A DNA stretch of 60,987 bases from Candidatus Saccharimonadota bacterium (GTDB lineage Bacteria > Patescibacteriota > Saccharimonadia > Saccharimonadales > Saccharimonadaceae): contig WRHJ01000005.1 of NCBI GenBank assembly GCA_009783305.1, forward strand, positions 1 through 60,987, given 5' to 3'. Positions 33,860 through 42,785 of the stretch are shown one piece after another (the first letter of the stretch is position 1; every line of letters begins with the position of its first letter). Position numbers and translations under genes: made by a program. A model generated the notes under the pieces. The model saw nothing but the letters and a program-made list of their open reading frames with translations. It searched no databases and had not been told where the DNA came from.

Positions 33860-34272
33860 ATCTTTACTCCTTCTCTTGCCTTATTTGCCCAATCATCCGC
33901 CAACTCATTGCCGCGTGTTCCCACATGCCCCCGCGTAAAACGTAATTCCACTCCAGCTTTCCGCTTAAAAATTGTATACAATTTTTTTACTAAATCCAAA
34001 TTCTTAATTTCCCCGCCCTTCTTCACCCAACCATTTCTCTCCCACACCGGCGCCCACTTCGTTAGCACATTAATCCAAAACTCCGAATCCGTGTAAATCA
34101 CGTCCCCTACTCCAGCTAAATCATAGGCCGACAACAACGCCAAAGCCTCCATCCGAATATTCGTTGACACTTTTTCCCGCCCCAAAGCCACCGGCACCCC
34201 ATCGCAAATCACCGCAAACCCACCCACTCCAGGATTCGGTACCGCACTTCCATCCGTAAAAAACTCTTTCAT
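33856..34272 (-). CDS. rnhA: Ribonuclease HI
   Basis: The 138-residue enzyme cleaves RNA in RNA-DNA hybrids. All four catalytic acids are visible: D7 (FTDGSA), E42 (RMEAL), D62 (YTDSE) and D126 (LADDWA), plus H116 in RGHVG. TAAAAT ends six bases before the ATG. It starts the operon with the CYTH and DUF4868 genes. Confidence 0.93.
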   Translation of the reverse strand: MKEFFTDGSAVPNPGVGGFAVICDGVPVALGREKVSTNIRMEALALLSAYDLAGVGDVIYTDSEFWINVLTKWAPVWERNGWVKKGGEIKNLDLVKKLYTIFKRKAGVELRFTRGHVGTRGNELADDWANKAREGVKI

Positions 34273-34297
34273 GCCCCCATTTTACAATGAAGCGAGA

Positions 34298-34360
34298 GTA
34301 AAAGTAATATTTATATTACTTTTACCAAGCGAAGCGGTAAAATCTTCCCAAGATTTTACC
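34298..34360. repeat. Two adjacent AT-rich hairpins upstream of rnhA
   Basis: GTAAAAGTAATAT/ATATTACTTTTAC (34298-34325) and GGTAAAATCTT/AAGATTTTACC (34336-34360) are perfect. TTTTACC/GGTAAAA between them offers a competing fold. They lie between the clp stop and the rnhA -10 on the - strand, so they may terminate clp or regulate rnhA. Confidence 0.8.
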
Positions 34361-34373
34361 ACACCATTACACC

Positions 34374-36770
34374 TTATTCTTGCCCCAAATTCGCTCGCAC
34401 CATTTCCGCCGTGATCATAATTGTCCCGCCTGCTCCCACCTGTCCGCCCAACATCTGCTTCGCCACCTCATTTTCCACTACTCTCTGTATCACCCGTCGC
34501 ATCGGCCTTGCCCCCAACCGCGGATCATAACCCGCCTCCACCAACAATTCCTTCGCCCCCGTATCCACCTCAACCTTCATCTTCTGAGCCTCTAGTGTCT
34601 TATTTACGCCCTTCATCATCAAATCCACCACCTGCAGCAAGTCCGTCTTGCTCAGCGGCCCAAACACCACTATTTCGTCAAATCGGTTCAAAAATTCCGG
34701 CCGAAACTCGCCAGAATTCACCAGCATATTTTGAATTTCCTCACTCACCTTCGTAATATCTTCGCCTGCTTCAATCTTCGCTCGAATCTCCTGTGCCCCA
34801 GCATTACTAGTTGCAATCAAAATCGCATCTCTAAAACTCACTTCTCTACCCTGTACGTCACGCAAAATACCTTCGTCTAGTACCTGCAACAACGCCGTCA
34901 TCACCTTGCTATGTGCCTTTTCGATCTCGTCCAGCAGCACCACCGAAAACGGATTTTTCATTACCCCTGCCGTCAACGAATCCGGATTATCCGCCCCATC
35001 CGCCGTCAAGGCATTGACGCTTTCCGCCGTCACAAACTGGTTCAAGTCTACCCGTACAATGTTTCCTTCCCCGCCATAATAAACTTCCGCCAACGCCTTT
35101 GCTAACTCCGTCTTCCCCACCCCAGTCGGTCCAATGAATAAAAATGTTCCCACTGGCCGCTTTGTATTACGCACCCCTGCTCGCGCCCGGCGCAACGCAT
35201 CCGACACCACCTGTACGGCCCGCACCTGATTCACCATCCTTTGATGGATCAGCCCCTCCAAATTCAACAACTTCTCCTTCTCTCCCGCATCCTCCGCCAC
35301 TCCCACCTTCGCCCCCACCGTCGATTCAATTGCCTGCTCCACGCTTCGCGCACTCACCAATCCATTTTCTGCGTAATTACCAGCGCTCTCCAGCATTTTA
35401 ATAGCCCGCCCCGGCATCTCCTGCCCATAAACATAGCGCTCTGACAGCTCATACGCCTTCTTCAGAGCCTGATATTGGTAAAAGTTACCTAGATCCCACT
35501 CCAGCTGCACTACTTTATCTTCCATCGCCGCCATCGTCTCTTCAAAGTCCGCCGGCAAAATATTTACCCGATTAATCGCATTTATTACTGCCGGATTCTG
35601 CTGCCCAATCCGGAGCAGCACCTGCTCATTCATTGTCATAATCAATCTAAACCCGCCTGCCTCCAACACCGGCAACAATAGCTTCGAAATATCTACGCTT
35701 CCCGTTCCATCTTCAAAGAACAACTGCGCGTCATCCAAACAAATGATCACATTTTTCGCCCGCGCCGCCTCGCTCAATACTCCGCTCATCAACGCTTCCA
35801 ATTCCCCTCTCTCGCTCGCCGCCGAAATCATCACAGACGCATTTAGCAAAAATACCTGTCGATACTTCAAATGACTAGGTATATCCGCCCGGCCGTCCAA
35901 AATCTTCTCCGCAAAATCATGCACTACGCTCGTCTTCCCCACTCCATCCGGACCCACTACCGTTGCATTTTGCCGCCCTCCTCGCGAGAAAATATCAATC
36001 ATTTGTTGAACAATTTTTTGTCTGCTCGGCAACAGCAAGCTCATCGTCCGCCCGCCATGCGCACTGATTTCCGCCGAAATATTCCGTCCAAATCTCTCTA
36101 GCAGCGGCGTAAATCCAAAACTCCAATCCCGCGCCAATCCCCCTGTCCGCATCAACTCTTCACTCTTCTCCGCCGCCGCTTGCGCTTGAATATACCATCT
36201 TGCCCCCCTCTTCAAATCCTCAAAGTCTAACTTATATTGCGCCAATTTTTGTTCAAAATTCGGTGCTAGCTTAATCATCGCCAACAACAACACCACCGCA
36301 CTTACGTCTTTACTCCCCAGCTCCTGTTGCAATCCAACCGCCTCTTCCCATACCTGCGGCATCGACAAATCATTACTCACTATCAGCTCATTTAAAAATT
36401 CGACGCCCAGTCCAGACCTTGCCAACAAAAACCTACCGCTCAGCTCCTCCACAATTATCGCCACTAATCCTCTTGAAGTCGGGTCCTTCGGCAACCTTCC
36501 CAAAATTCCCACACTCAATAAGCCATCAATCGATCCTCCATCAACCACCGGCAACCGACTCAAATCCTTCTTCTGCCAATAAATCAACATGTATACCGGC
36601 GCAAACAAACCCGCCAACAGCCATCCCACTGCAAATCCCAAAAATACCAACGTTAATCCACCCAGCAACAATAAGATTACCACCGCATAACATAACCACA
36701 CCACCTTCGCTAGACTCTTCTCAAATCTTGCCTTCTTCGCTCGTCCACTATGATAATTAAACTCTACCAT
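34374..36770 (-). CDS. Membrane-anchored Clp-type AAA+ ATPase
   Basis: The 798-residue protein has two N-terminal transmembrane helices (about 25-65), which ClpA/B/C do not have. A helical domain like a Clp N-domain follows, then two AAA+ modules: module 1 with GPDGVGKTS (about 290) and LDDAQLFF in place of LDEIH; module 2 with GPTGVGKTELAKALAE (about 550) and LLDEIEKAHSKV, SNAGAQ and GARPMRRVIQ. No ClpP-binding loop can be identified by eye. It may unfold membrane or exported proteins. It overlaps the membrane protein gene upstream by seven bases. Confidence 0.9.
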   Translation of the reverse strand: MVEFNYHSGRAKKARFEKSLAKVVWLCYAVVILLLLGGLTLVFLGFAVGWLLAGLFAPVYMLIYWQKKDLSRLPVVDGGSIDGLLSVGILGRLPKDPTSRGLVAIIVEELSGRFLLARSGLGVEFLNELIVSNDLSMPQVWEEAVGLQQELGSKDVSAVVLLLAMIKLAPNFEQKLAQYKLDFEDLKRGARWYIQAQAAAEKSEELMRTGGLARDWSFGFTPLLERFGRNISAEISAHGGRTMSLLLPSRQKIVQQMIDIFSRGGRQNATVVGPDGVGKTSVVHDFAEKILDGRADIPSHLKYRQVFLLNASVMISAASERGELEALMSGVLSEAARAKNVIICLDDAQLFFEDGTGSVDISKLLLPVLEAGGFRLIMTMNEQVLLRIGQQNPAVINAINRVNILPADFEETMAAMEDKVVQLEWDLGNFYQYQALKKAYELSERYVYGQEMPGRAIKMLESAGNYAENGLVSARSVEQAIESTVGAKVGVAEDAGEKEKLLNLEGLIHQRMVNQVRAVQVVSDALRRARAGVRNTKRPVGTFLFIGPTGVGKTELAKALAEVYYGGEGNIVRVDLNQFVTAESVNALTADGADNPDSLTAGVMKNPFSVVLLDEIEKAHSKVMTALLQVLDEGILRDVQGREVSFRDAILIATSNAGAQEIRAKIEAGEDITKVSEEIQNMLVNSGEFRPEFLNRFDEIVVFGPLSKTDLLQVVDLMMKGVNKTLEAQKMKVEVDTGAKELLVEAGYDPRLGARPMRRVIQRVVENEVAKQMLGGQVGAGGTIMITAEMVRANLGQE

Positions 36771-37162
36771 GTCAGCACCACCTGTATTTCCGGCACCCAG
36801 CCTATCACCAGCATCACTATGCCAGCTATCGGCAACAATGGCACCACCAAATGCAGCACAATAATCACCAAACTACCCACTAACAGCACCAATAATACTA
36901 CTGTTCCAACTATTATCATCCCTAGCCGCATCACAAATCCAACTAGTCGACTAATTAATCGCGACACAAACGCTGACAACGCTTCCGCTATACCCTTTCC
37001 CGTTGCGCCAGCATCAATTTGCCTAAACGGGTTGAACAACGTCCGCAGCATCAGCCCAATCGAAAAATTATCTGCCGTCCGTGCCAAAGCCCTCCCCAAA
37101 CCCCTTAGTCTCGTCGCAAACCCAACCCCATACCACCACCCAATCAAACTCAAAACAAGCAT
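36764..37162 (-). CDS. Small membrane protein, probable Clp partner
   Basis: A 132-residue protein with an amphipathic basic N-terminal half and long hydrophobic helices at about 75-105 and 108-130. No family recognised. It overlaps the start of the membrane Clp ATPase gene by seven bases, so the two are cotranslated and may form a complex. TACAAT ends six bases before its ATG, inside the left arm of a palindromic element. Confidence 0.75.
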   Translation of the reverse strand: MLVLSLIGWWYGVGFATRLRGLGRALARTADNFSIGLMLRTLFNPFRQIDAGATGKGIAEALSAFVSRLISRLVGFVMRLGMIIVGTVVLLVLLVGSLVIIVLHLVVPLLPIAGIVMLVIGWVPEIQVVLTW

Positions 37163-37168
37163 AATCTT

Positions 37169-37326
37169 ATTGTATCACGAAGCAGGGATAGTTGTAGTAG
37201 AGGCGTGTGGAAGAGGGGCGTGCTACGCCCCTATTTCCGGCCCGACTGCAGCGACTGCGCCCCGTAAAGACGGGTGCGCACGCGAAAGGGCCTCTACGGG
37301 CAACTATCCCTGCTTCGTGATACAAT
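37169..37326. repeat. Palindromic element, family B, carrying mirrored promoters
   Basis: Arms 37169-37204 and 37290-37326 are inverted copies of about 35 bases. The core (37205-37289) contains a GGGGCG/CGCCCC stem and the CGCCCCGTAAAGACGGG stem. The core aligns, reverse complemented, with the family B core in der. Each arm ends in TACAAT facing outwards, six bases before an ATG: the rsh gene on the right and the small membrane protein gene on the left. The element is thus the divergent promoter region. Confidence 0.88.
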
Positions 37327-37332
37327 CAATTT

Positions 37333-38787
37333 ATGACTCGCATTGATAGAGCAGTCGCCACCGCTACAAAGGCCCATGAGGGCCAAACTCGTCTTACGGG
37401 GGAACCTTACATTGTGCATCCCATTGCCGTTCAAAAAATCCTCGAAGACTGGGGCATGGACGAAGATACCATCATTGCTGGCATCCTTCACGACACCGTC
37501 GAAGACACTTTTCTTGCCCTCTCCGAAATCGAAACCGCCTTCGGTAAAGATGTCGCTTTTCTCGTCGAAGGCGTCACCAAACTTAGCAAAGCCCGCGAAA
37601 ATATGCGCGACCTTTCCACCTACCTGCCATCTACTAAAGACAACTTGCTCAAACTCCTTCTGGCCACTGGCCAAGATATTCGTGTTCTTATCATCAAACT
37701 CGCTGACCGCCTCCACAATCTCCGCACCATCACCGCCCTGCCCCCCGGACGCCAACAAAAAATCGCCCGCGAATCACTCGAAGTCTTCGCCCCTCTCGCT
37801 GACCGCCTCCAAATGAGCCGCGTCCGCGCCGAATTTGAAGATATCGGCTTCCGCCACATCGATCCCAGGCGTTATGAATTTCTCCAAAATCTTACCGAGA
37901 CTCGTCTCAAAGCCGCCGATCGCAAGCTTAACCTTGCCAAAGTTGCCGTCGAGCAGGCCCTCGAAAAAGAGCACATGCCATTTGAAAATAGTGGTCGCGT
38001 CAAATCTATGTATTCCCTCCACCGCAAACTTGCCAAACACAACCAAAATATCAATCGCGTCTATGACCTCATTGCCCTCCGCTTCGTAGTCAAAGACGTC
38101 ACCTCTTGCTATCTCGCTCTCGGCGTCATCCACTCCCTTTTCACTCCCATGGATGGCCGTATCAAAGACTACATTTCTACCCCCAAACAAAACGGCTATC
38201 AATCCCTTCATACCACAGTCATCACTCCGGAAAAACATATCGTCGAGTTTCAAATCCGCACTCAACAAATGCACGAATACGCCGAACGCGGTCTTGCTGC
38301 CTCTTTCCATTACAATGAACAAAAACTTAGCGACGCCTATCTCAAAGGCCACGTTTCCCAGCTCCCTACCCACCTGCTCTGGATCAAGGAGCTTCAAGAA
38401 GCCAGTGCCAAACTTGCCCGCGGCGAACAAATCGACCCCAAAAAGCTCAAACTTAACCTCTTCTCCGATAAAATTTTCGTCTATACCCCAAAAGGCGACA
38501 TCGTCGACTTGCCCAAAGGCGCCCTACCGCTAGATTTCGCTTTTCGCCTTCATACCGAAATCGGCGCCAAAGCCACCGGCGTCAAAATCAATGGCAAGAT
38601 CGCCAACCTCAACACCAAACTCAAACAAGGCGACATCGTCGAAATTCTCACTAGCAAAAACCAGACTCCCAAAGTCGGTTGGTTCGACAAGCTCTTTACC
38701 TCTCATGCTCGTCAAAAGCTCCGCCAACAGCTTGCTCGACAACAGTCCCCTCACAAAAAACCTAGAAAACCCAGAAAAAAGAATTAG
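37333..38787 (+). CDS. (p)ppGpp synthetase/hydrolase, RelA/SpoT family
   Basis: The 484-residue enzyme has an HD hydrolase domain (HPIAVQKIL, ILHDTVEDT, ADRLHNLRT), a synthetase domain (DLIALRFVV, GRIKDYISTPKQNGYQSLHT, FQIRTQQMHEYAERG) and a TGS domain (VYTPKGDIVDLPKGALPLDFAF). The C-terminal zinc-finger and ACT domains of long RelA/SpoT proteins are absent; a basic tail replaces them. The HD motif is intact, so both activities are possible. The -10 TACAAT ends six bases before the ATG. Confidence 0.94.
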   Translation: MTRIDRAVATATKAHEGQTRLTGEPYIVHPIAVQKILEDWGMDEDTIIAGILHDTVEDTFLALSEIETAFGKDVAFLVEGVTKLSKARENMRDLSTYLPSTKDNLLKLLLATGQDIRVLIIKLADRLHNLRTITALPPGRQQKIARESLEVFAPLADRLQMSRVRAEFEDIGFRHIDPRRYEFLQNLTETRLKAADRKLNLAKVAVEQALEKEHMPFENSGRVKSMYSLHRKLAKHNQNINRVYDLIALRFVVKDVTSCYLALGVIHSLFTPMDGRIKDYISTPKQNGYQSLHTTVITPEKHIVEFQIRTQQMHEYAERGLAASFHYNEQKLSDAYLKGHVSQLPTHLLWIKELQEASAKLARGEQIDPKKLKLNLFSDKIFVYTPKGDIVDLPKGALPLDFAFRLHTEIGAKATGVKINGKIANLNTKLKQGDIVEILTSKNQTPKVGWFDKLFTSHARQKLRQQLARQQSPHKKPRKPRKKN

Positions 38788-38806
38788 GGCGGCCAAACGG
38801 CCGCCC
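38787..38806. terminator. GC-rich hairpin between converging genes
   Basis: GGGCGGCC and GGCCGCCC pair around AAAC right at the rsh stop. No T run follows on either strand, so terminator function is likely but weaker than at other sites. Confidence 0.6.
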
Positions 38807-38815
38807 ATATTCACT

Positions 38816-39325
38816 TCACTCATTGGAGCTTTCGCTATTTTTCCGCGGCAACGCTTTTACATGCCGTTCTACCCAGCTCATTGCTCTCAAGCAACTCCCT
38901 GGGCATTTAAATGGTCTACCCGTAGCTATCGGAAATGGCGAACGGTCGCCATATTGATCTTTCCAGCTCTTATACATAGCAGATAATAATCGCTGATCTT
39001 TTAAGACATGGGAACTACCCAAATTAGGATCGTCGCACATCGGCCAAGCCGCTTCGCAATCTGCGCCAGAACAATAAAATCCCTCCAGGTTATCGTGCAG
39101 CAACACAAGTTTTCCGGCCCCCAAAGCATTGCCAACATCGTAATAGATGTCGTTAACTTTGCTCCTCCATAAACCCACGTTTACCAACACTGCATCGCAC
39201 CCGCGCATCAGCATGACATCGCCCATGACCACCTCGTGTCCGTTTCTCGCGCAAAGCACCGTAATTAATCCCAGTCGCTCCGCAGCCTTTTTCGAACGAT
39301 CCCATCCAGCCAAATAGACTACCAT
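38816..39325 (-). CDS. Nucleoside 2-deoxyribosyltransferase-like protein
   Basis: The 169-residue protein begins VVYLAGWDRSKKAAERLG and continues with GHEVVMGD, CDAVLVNVG, then DVGNALGAGKLVLLHDN. This order fits the Rossmann-like nucleoside deoxyribosyltransferase fold. The usual catalytic Glu of that family (ExG before the helix) reads DVG here. Five cysteines in the C-terminal half are unusual. ATG 39325 is chosen because AAGGAGG lies upstream. Base use is less C-skewed than its neighbours. The assignment rests on the fold pattern only. Confidence 0.5.
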   Translation of the reverse strand: MVVYLAGWDRSKKAAERLGLITVLCARNGHEVVMGDVMLMRGCDAVLVNVGLWRSKVNDIYYDVGNALGAGKLVLLHDNLEGFYCSGADCEAAWPMCDDPNLGSSHVLKDQRLLSAMYKSWKDQYGDRSPFPIATGRPFKCPGSCLRAMSWVERHVKALPRKNSESSNE

Positions 39326-39416
39326 CGAATCACTCCTCCTTAATGAACAAAATGTGGGACAAGAATTTTTCAGCCCCACTACTTAATTTCACTATATCAC
39401 AAAACTCAAATTTCGT

Positions 39417-40376
39417 CTATCTCACTGCCTCAGTCGCTCGCGCTACATCCGCAATCATCGCCCGGTTACTACGATCCGTCAAAACCACCAAAACATACGT
39501 ACCTTTCGGCGAATATACAATCGCCGCATCATGCACCAAAGCATACAATTCCTCTGTCTTATTCGCCACCTCCATCCCTTCCAGCCCGCTAGGAATCCCC
39601 CACCGATACTTATCTCTCTTCATTGCATCAATTAGGCGTTCCCGGCTCTCTGCACTAATTGGCAACTCCCCCATCTCCAGCTTCCCCAGGAATTTCGCTA
39701 GATCAAACGCCGTCACTTTCGGATAACCATCAATCCAACCCGACTGACTACTCAAGCCCACTGCTCTGATATCTTCGTTTATCCTTCTCGTCCCATATTT
39801 TTTATACATCGCCTCCGCACATTCATTACTGGACGCTACAATCATCGCCTCAAAACAAACCGCCACCGTACGCCCGCCTAAAACCACATCCTCCCACCCC
39901 CATGACCCGCTATCAATCGCCAACAGCACACTGTACGCCACAAATAGTTTATAAGTACTCGCCGCCGTAAATTGCACCTGTTGATTTATCCCTGCCATCC
40001 GATACTCTCCGTCCAACTCAATCAACTGCACCCCAAAACTTCCCGTCCGACCATCGATTTGGCTTTTTATAGCCGCCAACAAATTCTCATCGTTACCACC
40101 TTCTATTAAAATCTCCAGCCAATTACGTAGTTCCGATTCTGTTTCGCCGCCAATTAACTCTGAAGAATTTGGTGGTTCCGGCCCATCTGACTCCCCTTCA
40201 AGCGCCATCGAATCACTAATCCCCGCCCCCAAAGACGCAATCTCATTCGCATTCCACTTCAACAAAATAAACACCGCTACCACCCCCGACGCCAATATTA
40301 CCGCTACCAAAGATGTATTCGCCACCAAGCGCCAATTACACTGCCTTACGGATTCCCTAATCCGTTCAAAGCTCAT
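39417..40376 (-). CDS. Membrane-anchored class A beta-lactamase-fold protein
   Basis: A 319-residue protein with a transmembrane helix (about 21-40), a Ser/Glu-rich linker and a serine hydrolase domain. It shows S140-x-x-K143 (STYK), SSN at 182-184 in the SDN position, and KTE near 270 instead of the KTG triad. The loop carrying the Glu166 deacylation residue is not obvious. It could be a beta-lactamase or a wall-acting hydrolase. It overlaps glyS by 11 bases. Confidence 0.75.
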   Translation of the reverse strand: MSFERIRESVRQCNWRLVANTSLVAVILASGVVAVFILLKWNANEIASLGAGISDSMALEGESDGPEPPNSSELIGGETESELRNWLEILIEGGNDENLLAAIKSQIDGRTGSFGVQLIELDGEYRMAGINQQVQFTAASTYKLFVAYSVLLAIDSGSWGWEDVVLGGRTVAVCFEAMIVASSNECAEAMYKKYGTRRINEDIRAVGLSSQSGWIDGYPKVTAFDLAKFLGKLEMGELPISAESRERLIDAMKRDKYRWGIPSGLEGMEVANKTEELYALVHDAAIVYSPKGTYVLVVLTDRSNRAMIADVARATEAVR

Positions 40377-41718
40377 CTATCTTCACCCGCACCTGCTCAG
40401 TCGTATCTCTATCTCGCACCGTCACTGTCCCATCCTCCAAAGTATCAAAATCTACCACTACGCATTTCGGCGTGCCAATTTCATCTTGCCGGCGGTATCG
40501 CTTGCCAATGTTCCCATTATCATCAAACTCGCACATATATCTTTGTGACAATTTTTTATACACCTCGCGAGCTTTTTCTACCAGCTCGGGTTTATTCTTT
40601 AGCAGCGGAAATACCGCGTACTTCACCGGCGCCAATTCCTCCGGCAATTTCAGCACCGTCCGCTCCGCGCCATCCTCCATTTTCTCTACCGTATAGGCCT
40701 CCGACAAAACCGCCAAAAAACATCGCCCCATCCCCATTGACGTCTCCAAAATCCATGGCACGTACTTCTCGCCCGCTGCCTGATCCACATAATTCAAATC
40801 TACCCCGCTATGCTCCATATGTTGCGTCAAATCATAATCCGTCCGATCATGAATCCCCTCCACCTCGTCAAAACCATAACTCGGAAAATTATATTCAATA
40901 TCCCACGCATCATTTGCATAAAACACCAAATGTTCGTGCTGTTTAAACCGTAAATTCTCTGGAGCAATCCCCAAACTCACCCACCACTCCATCCGCTCCT
41001 TCTTCATTTGCTCATACGACCCTTTATTCTCATGCGGCCGAATAAATAATTCGGTGTCCGCCTGTTCAAATTCACGGCAGCGAAACAAAAAGTTGCGCGG
41101 AGAAATCTCATTGCGAAACGCCTTGCCAATTTGCGCCACTCCAAACGGCACTTTCACGCGACATGTGTCCACAATATTCTTGTAATTCAGATAAATTCCC
41201 TGGCAAGCTTCGCCCGGCAAATACACCGGCGCATCACCTTTCTCTTCAAAATCACCCAAATTCGACTTCACCAGCAAATTAAACATCTTCGCCTCTGTCC
41301 AATCCGTCGCCCCGCAAGTTGGACATTTTATCTTCTGGTTATTCGCAGTCCACAATTCATTTAGCTCTTCCTTACTCATCTTCTCATCTGCATGAACGCC
41401 AATCTTTTCCAATTCCTTATCAACTCGCACCCGCGTATGACACTGCTTACACTCCGAAAGTGGGTCCGCAAATCCGCCCACATGCCCGCTTGCCACCCAC
41501 ACTTTTGGATCTTTAAACATCGCACTGTCCAACCCCACATAATTCTCTTTCAATTGCACGTTAGTCCGCCACCAACTCTTCTTGATATTATTCAGCAGTT
41601 CTACTCCATACGGACCAAAATCATACAGTCCCGGCTCTCCTCCATAAATCTCGCTACCCGGATACACAAATCCGCGCCGCTTCGCAAAACTCACAATATC
41701 TTCCATCTTTTTTTCCAT
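40366..41718 (-). CDS. glyS: Glycyl-tRNA synthetase, dimeric type
   Basis: This 450-residue class II enzyme is of the alpha2 (eukaryote-like) type. RRGFVYPGSEIYGG at the N-terminus, FRNEISPRNFLFRCREFEQAD (motif 2) and TSMGMGRCFLAVL (motif 3) are present, and a C-terminal anticodon domain follows. CKQC and CPTC pairs suggest a bound zinc. ATG 41718 is preferred over a start six codons upstream because TATACT ends six bases before it. Confidence 0.96.
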   Translation of the reverse strand: MEKKMEDIVSFAKRRGFVYPGSEIYGGEPGLYDFGPYGVELLNNIKKSWWRTNVQLKENYVGLDSAMFKDPKVWVASGHVGGFADPLSECKQCHTRVRVDKELEKIGVHADEKMSKEELNELWTANNQKIKCPTCGATDWTEAKMFNLLVKSNLGDFEEKGDAPVYLPGEACQGIYLNYKNIVDTCRVKVPFGVAQIGKAFRNEISPRNFLFRCREFEQADTELFIRPHENKGSYEQMKKERMEWWVSLGIAPENLRFKQHEHLVFYANDAWDIEYNFPSYGFDEVEGIHDRTDYDLTQHMEHSGVDLNYVDQAAGEKYVPWILETSMGMGRCFLAVLSEAYTVEKMEDGAERTVLKLPEELAPVKYAVFPLLKNKPELVEKAREVYKKLSQRYMCEFDDNGNIGKRYRRQDEIGTPKCVVVDFDTLEDGTVTVRDRDTTEQVRVKIDEL

Positions 41719-41746
41719 GTCCCCAGTATACCACAAGCCCCTATGA

Positions 41747-42439
41747 TCAGTTTCTATTCACCGCCTTCACCACGTACGACAATTCATTTACCAGCTTCTC
41801 CGCCCCCTTCACGTTCAGTACCAACTTTAAAGGCGAACTCACCATCAATCGCATCAATTTAATATGCTCTGCACTAATCTCGCCCCGCTCATATTCCTTC
41901 AAAGCCTGCGCCTGGCCATCCCAACCATATTTTTTGTTTTCCACCAACTTGTCGCCCAAAACATCCGTCCGCAAATTCATTTCCTCTCCACTCGCCCGCA
42001 CCACATTTAACCCCCACCACGCCATCACCACCGGCAATTTAGCTGATTTCTCGCCAGTCTTCAAGATCCCGTCCACCCCTGCCAGCACTTGCCATACCAA
42101 ATCAAAATACTCCGGCACATCCACCCCTTCCGCCCGCCGCGACATCTCCTTCATCACTCCCCCCATAAATTCCATTGCCGCTAGATCCTTCATGATCTCA
42201 CTATAAAACTCTACCAACCGTGCACTCGTCAACACCCCCAAATCCCCTTTCCCCCTATGCACTACCACATCGCTCACGCAAAATAACTCAATCCCTCCCG
42301 CCAACTTCGACTGCGTCTTCCGCACTCCCTTCGCCATCACGCTCATCTTCCCCATTGGCGTCAAAATATTCAAAATCCGATCTGCCTCCCCATAATTCGT
42401 CCGCCGCAGAACTATTGCTTTAGTTTTTACGTTGTCCAT
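41747..42439 (-). CDS. recO: DNA repair protein RecO
   Basis: The 230-residue protein has the RecO N-terminal OB fold (KTKAIVLRRTNYGEADRILNILT, then MSVMAKGVRKTQSKLAGG) and a helical C-terminal domain; no zinc cysteines are seen. RecO anneals strands and loads RecA. It overlaps the response regulator gene by about 20 bases, so it belongs to the kinase/regulator operon. Confidence 0.9.
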   Translation of the reverse strand: MDNVKTKAIVLRRTNYGEADRILNILTPMGKMSVMAKGVRKTQSKLAGGIELFCVSDVVVHRGKGDLGVLTSARLVEFYSEIMKDLAAMEFMGGVMKEMSRRAEGVDVPEYFDLVWQVLAGVDGILKTGEKSAKLPVVMAWWGLNVVRASGEEMNLRTDVLGDKLVENKKYGWDGQAQALKEYERGEISAEHIKLMRLMVSSPLKLVLNVKGAEKLVNELSYVVKAVNRN

Positions 42440-42785
42440 CACACGCTCGCACTGCTCCCAGCAACTCCTCTGGTCGCATTTCGCCTTTATCGAACACCTT
42501 CACTACCCCATACTCAGTTAAATCTTCCTTCACGCTCACTCCGCTTACTACTATCACCGGCACACTCGCCAAATCCTCATGGCTTTGCATCTCATTTAAC
42601 ACCGAGAAACCCGTCGGACCCGTCAACAGCACATCCAAAATCATTACATCTGGCACAACTTCAGCTGTTCGTTCCATTACCGCCACCCCATCTTGGAATA
42701 ACTCCACATCATAACTCTCGCCCAGCAGCCGTTCATAATATCCCAACCACTCCCCATCATCATCGACCGCAAATACCACGCTCAC
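42420..42785 (-). CDS. Single-domain response regulator
   Basis: A 121-residue receiver domain without output domain: acidic pocket DDD (8-10), phosphoacceptor D51 (MILDVLL), SGVS in the switch position and a KG where KP is usual. It should work by protein contact or as a phosphate relay. ATGA overlap with the kinase gene. Confidence 0.9.
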   Translation of the reverse strand: MSVVFAVDDDGEWLGYYERLLGESYDVELFQDGVAVMERTAEVVPDVMILDVLLTGPTGFSVLNEMQSHEDLASVPVIVVSGVSVKEDLTEYGVVKVFDKGEMRPEELLGAVRACDGQRKN

